Notes under the pieces: generated by a model
The model's database searches: none
The model's input: the letters and a program-made list of their open reading frames with translations, nothing else
What the model was told of the DNA's origin: nothing
Shown: piece after piece, positions 63,509 through 64,000 of the stretch
Numbering within the stretch: the first letter of the stretch is position 1
Layout: each line of letters begins with the position of its first letter
Assembly (NCBI RefSeq): GCF_007993035.1
Contig: NZ_VOOS01000001.1
Span: forward strand, 186,001-250,000
DNA length: 64,000 nt
Direction of reading: 5' to 3'
Source of the DNA: Vicingus serpentipes
GTDB lineage: Bacteria; Bacteroidota; Bacteroidia; Flavobacteriales_E; Vicingaceae
Position numbers and translations under genes: made by a program

Positions 63509-64000
63509 CTACTCCCCAACCTTTAGCAATTTAGTTGAGAATACACCGTTTTTAGTTTTTACTTCAATAAAATAAACTCCATTAGGATAGTTGGAAATAT
63601 CTAGTTGAACAGTATTAAACTTCTTTAAGGTTTCTCCCAATACATTTTTAAGTGTAATGTATTCAATCATCTCATCACTTTTTATTGCAATTTTACCAGT
63701 TGTTGGGTTTGGAAATACCAAAGATTCGTTTTTATCCGTTAATTCTTCTATTCCAATCACATCAATATATTTAGTTTGTGCTGCATCAGCACTTGCTTGT
63801 ATATCAGATAAGCTATCACCTGCTATTATAGCAAAAGATATAATTTGACCTTCTCCAGGATTTAGAGTGAAATTACCTGAGCTTACAACATGCATTACAT
63901 CTTGTCCATTTGGAGCTCCTGCATTTAATCGGTTGGTTGCTATTGTCGTAAACTTTTCTGCGGTTGTAAAACCTCCATTCATATCTACTCCTCCTGCACC
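63509..64000 (-). CDS. T9SS-sorted secreted protein, C-terminal part (runs off the right edge)
   Basis: The open frame continues to the window edge, so the 5' end is outside and no start can be chosen. The visible ~163 residues include NFTLNPGEGQIISFAIIAGDSLSDIQASADAAQTKYI, a segment often seen before the sorting domain of secreted peptidases and adhesins, and a type A T9SS sorting domain (LVFPNPTTGKIAI ... NGVYFIEVKTKNGVFSTKLLKV). The catalytic or binding domain that would tell its function is not visible; a subtilisin-type peptidase is one possibility but unproven. Confidence 0.85.
   Translation of the reverse strand, partial: GAGGVDMNGGFTTAEKFTTIATNRLNAGAPNGQDVMHVVSSGNFTLNPGEGQIISFAIIAGDSLSDIQASADAAQTKYIDVIGIEELTDKNESLVFPNPTTGKIAIKSDEMIEYITLKNVLGETLKKFNTVQLDISNYPNGVYFIEVKTKNGVFSTKLLKVGE

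Noticed and set aside
1-64000. CRISPR arrays, insertion sequences, phage or toxin-antitoxin modules
   Set aside because: No direct-repeat arrays with unique spacers, no transposase or integrase genes and no typical toxin or antitoxin pairs were found.

Overview
The window is AT-rich chromosomal DNA from a member of the Bacteroidota, most likely a marine-type flavobacterium (order Flavobacteriales). The evidence is threefold: three proteins with type IX secretion (T9SS) C-terminal sorting domains plus a PorE-like OmpA/propeller protein; a complete Bat 'aerotolerance' operon, a GEVED adhesin and a Rho with a long N-terminal insertion; and promoters of the Bacteroidota type (TAnnTTTG) with very few Shine-Dalgarno sequences. 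Genus cannot be fixed by reading. No phage, insertion sequence, CRISPR array or defence island was seen; most of the window is core genome.

Layout. 1-8286 (minus): the tail of a surface-polysaccharide locus (asnB, GT4 glycosyltransferase, Wza-like export lipoprotein, Wzc-like tyrosine kinase, rfbC, WecA/MraY-like initiating transferase), then uvrA running off the left edge. 8385-16431: housekeeping genes (lpd, an M61 peptidase, two small membrane proteins, hutI, aroC, a dicarboxylate/amino-acid symporter). 16579-22540: an AsmA-like protein with a helical charged tail, a PorE-like T9SS component and a T9SS-secreted esterase. 22675-31389 (minus): an RluF-like pseudouridine synthase, an eight-gene overlapping molybdenum-cofactor operon (moaA, moeA, a TSUP exporter, mobA, moaD, moeB-rhodanese, moaE, moaC-moaB), then dus and a mercaptopyruvate sulfurtransferase. 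A tRNA-Ser(GCU) sits at 31488-31577.

31760-36439 is a peptide-type ABC importer with binding protein and two permeases, both carrying unusual insertions and without adjacent ATPases. 37001-45403 is moxR-DUF58-BatD-like-batA-batB-batC-batD-batE behind a good promoter. 45413-50609 holds a methyltransferase, lpxD, fmt, an MFS transporter and a propeller lipoprotein. 50631-53757 (minus) is a small exported protein and a large T9SS adhesin. 53953-58466 holds a spermidine-synthase-like membrane protein, a DinB protein, rho and a DUF4199 protein. 58459-59939 is an ECF sigma factor/anti-sigma pair divergent from a DUF6249 membrane protein. 59993 onward holds mpl, a metallo-beta-lactamase-fold hydrolase, a DUF4476 protein, a gene remnant, a nested palindromic element and the end of another T9SS protein.

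The most promising observation is the ECF sigma region. Two divergent promoter-like sequences share TTGTAAC and TGTGTC at exactly the same spacing, one facing the sigma gene and one facing the DUF6249 gene. This suggests an autoregulated sigma/anti-sigma/membrane-protein circuit. The other non-routine features are the 133-bp nested palindrome at 63372-63504 beside an orphan reading frame, and Gly-Gly tail codons of MoaA and MoaD that double as GGAGG just before the next start codon.
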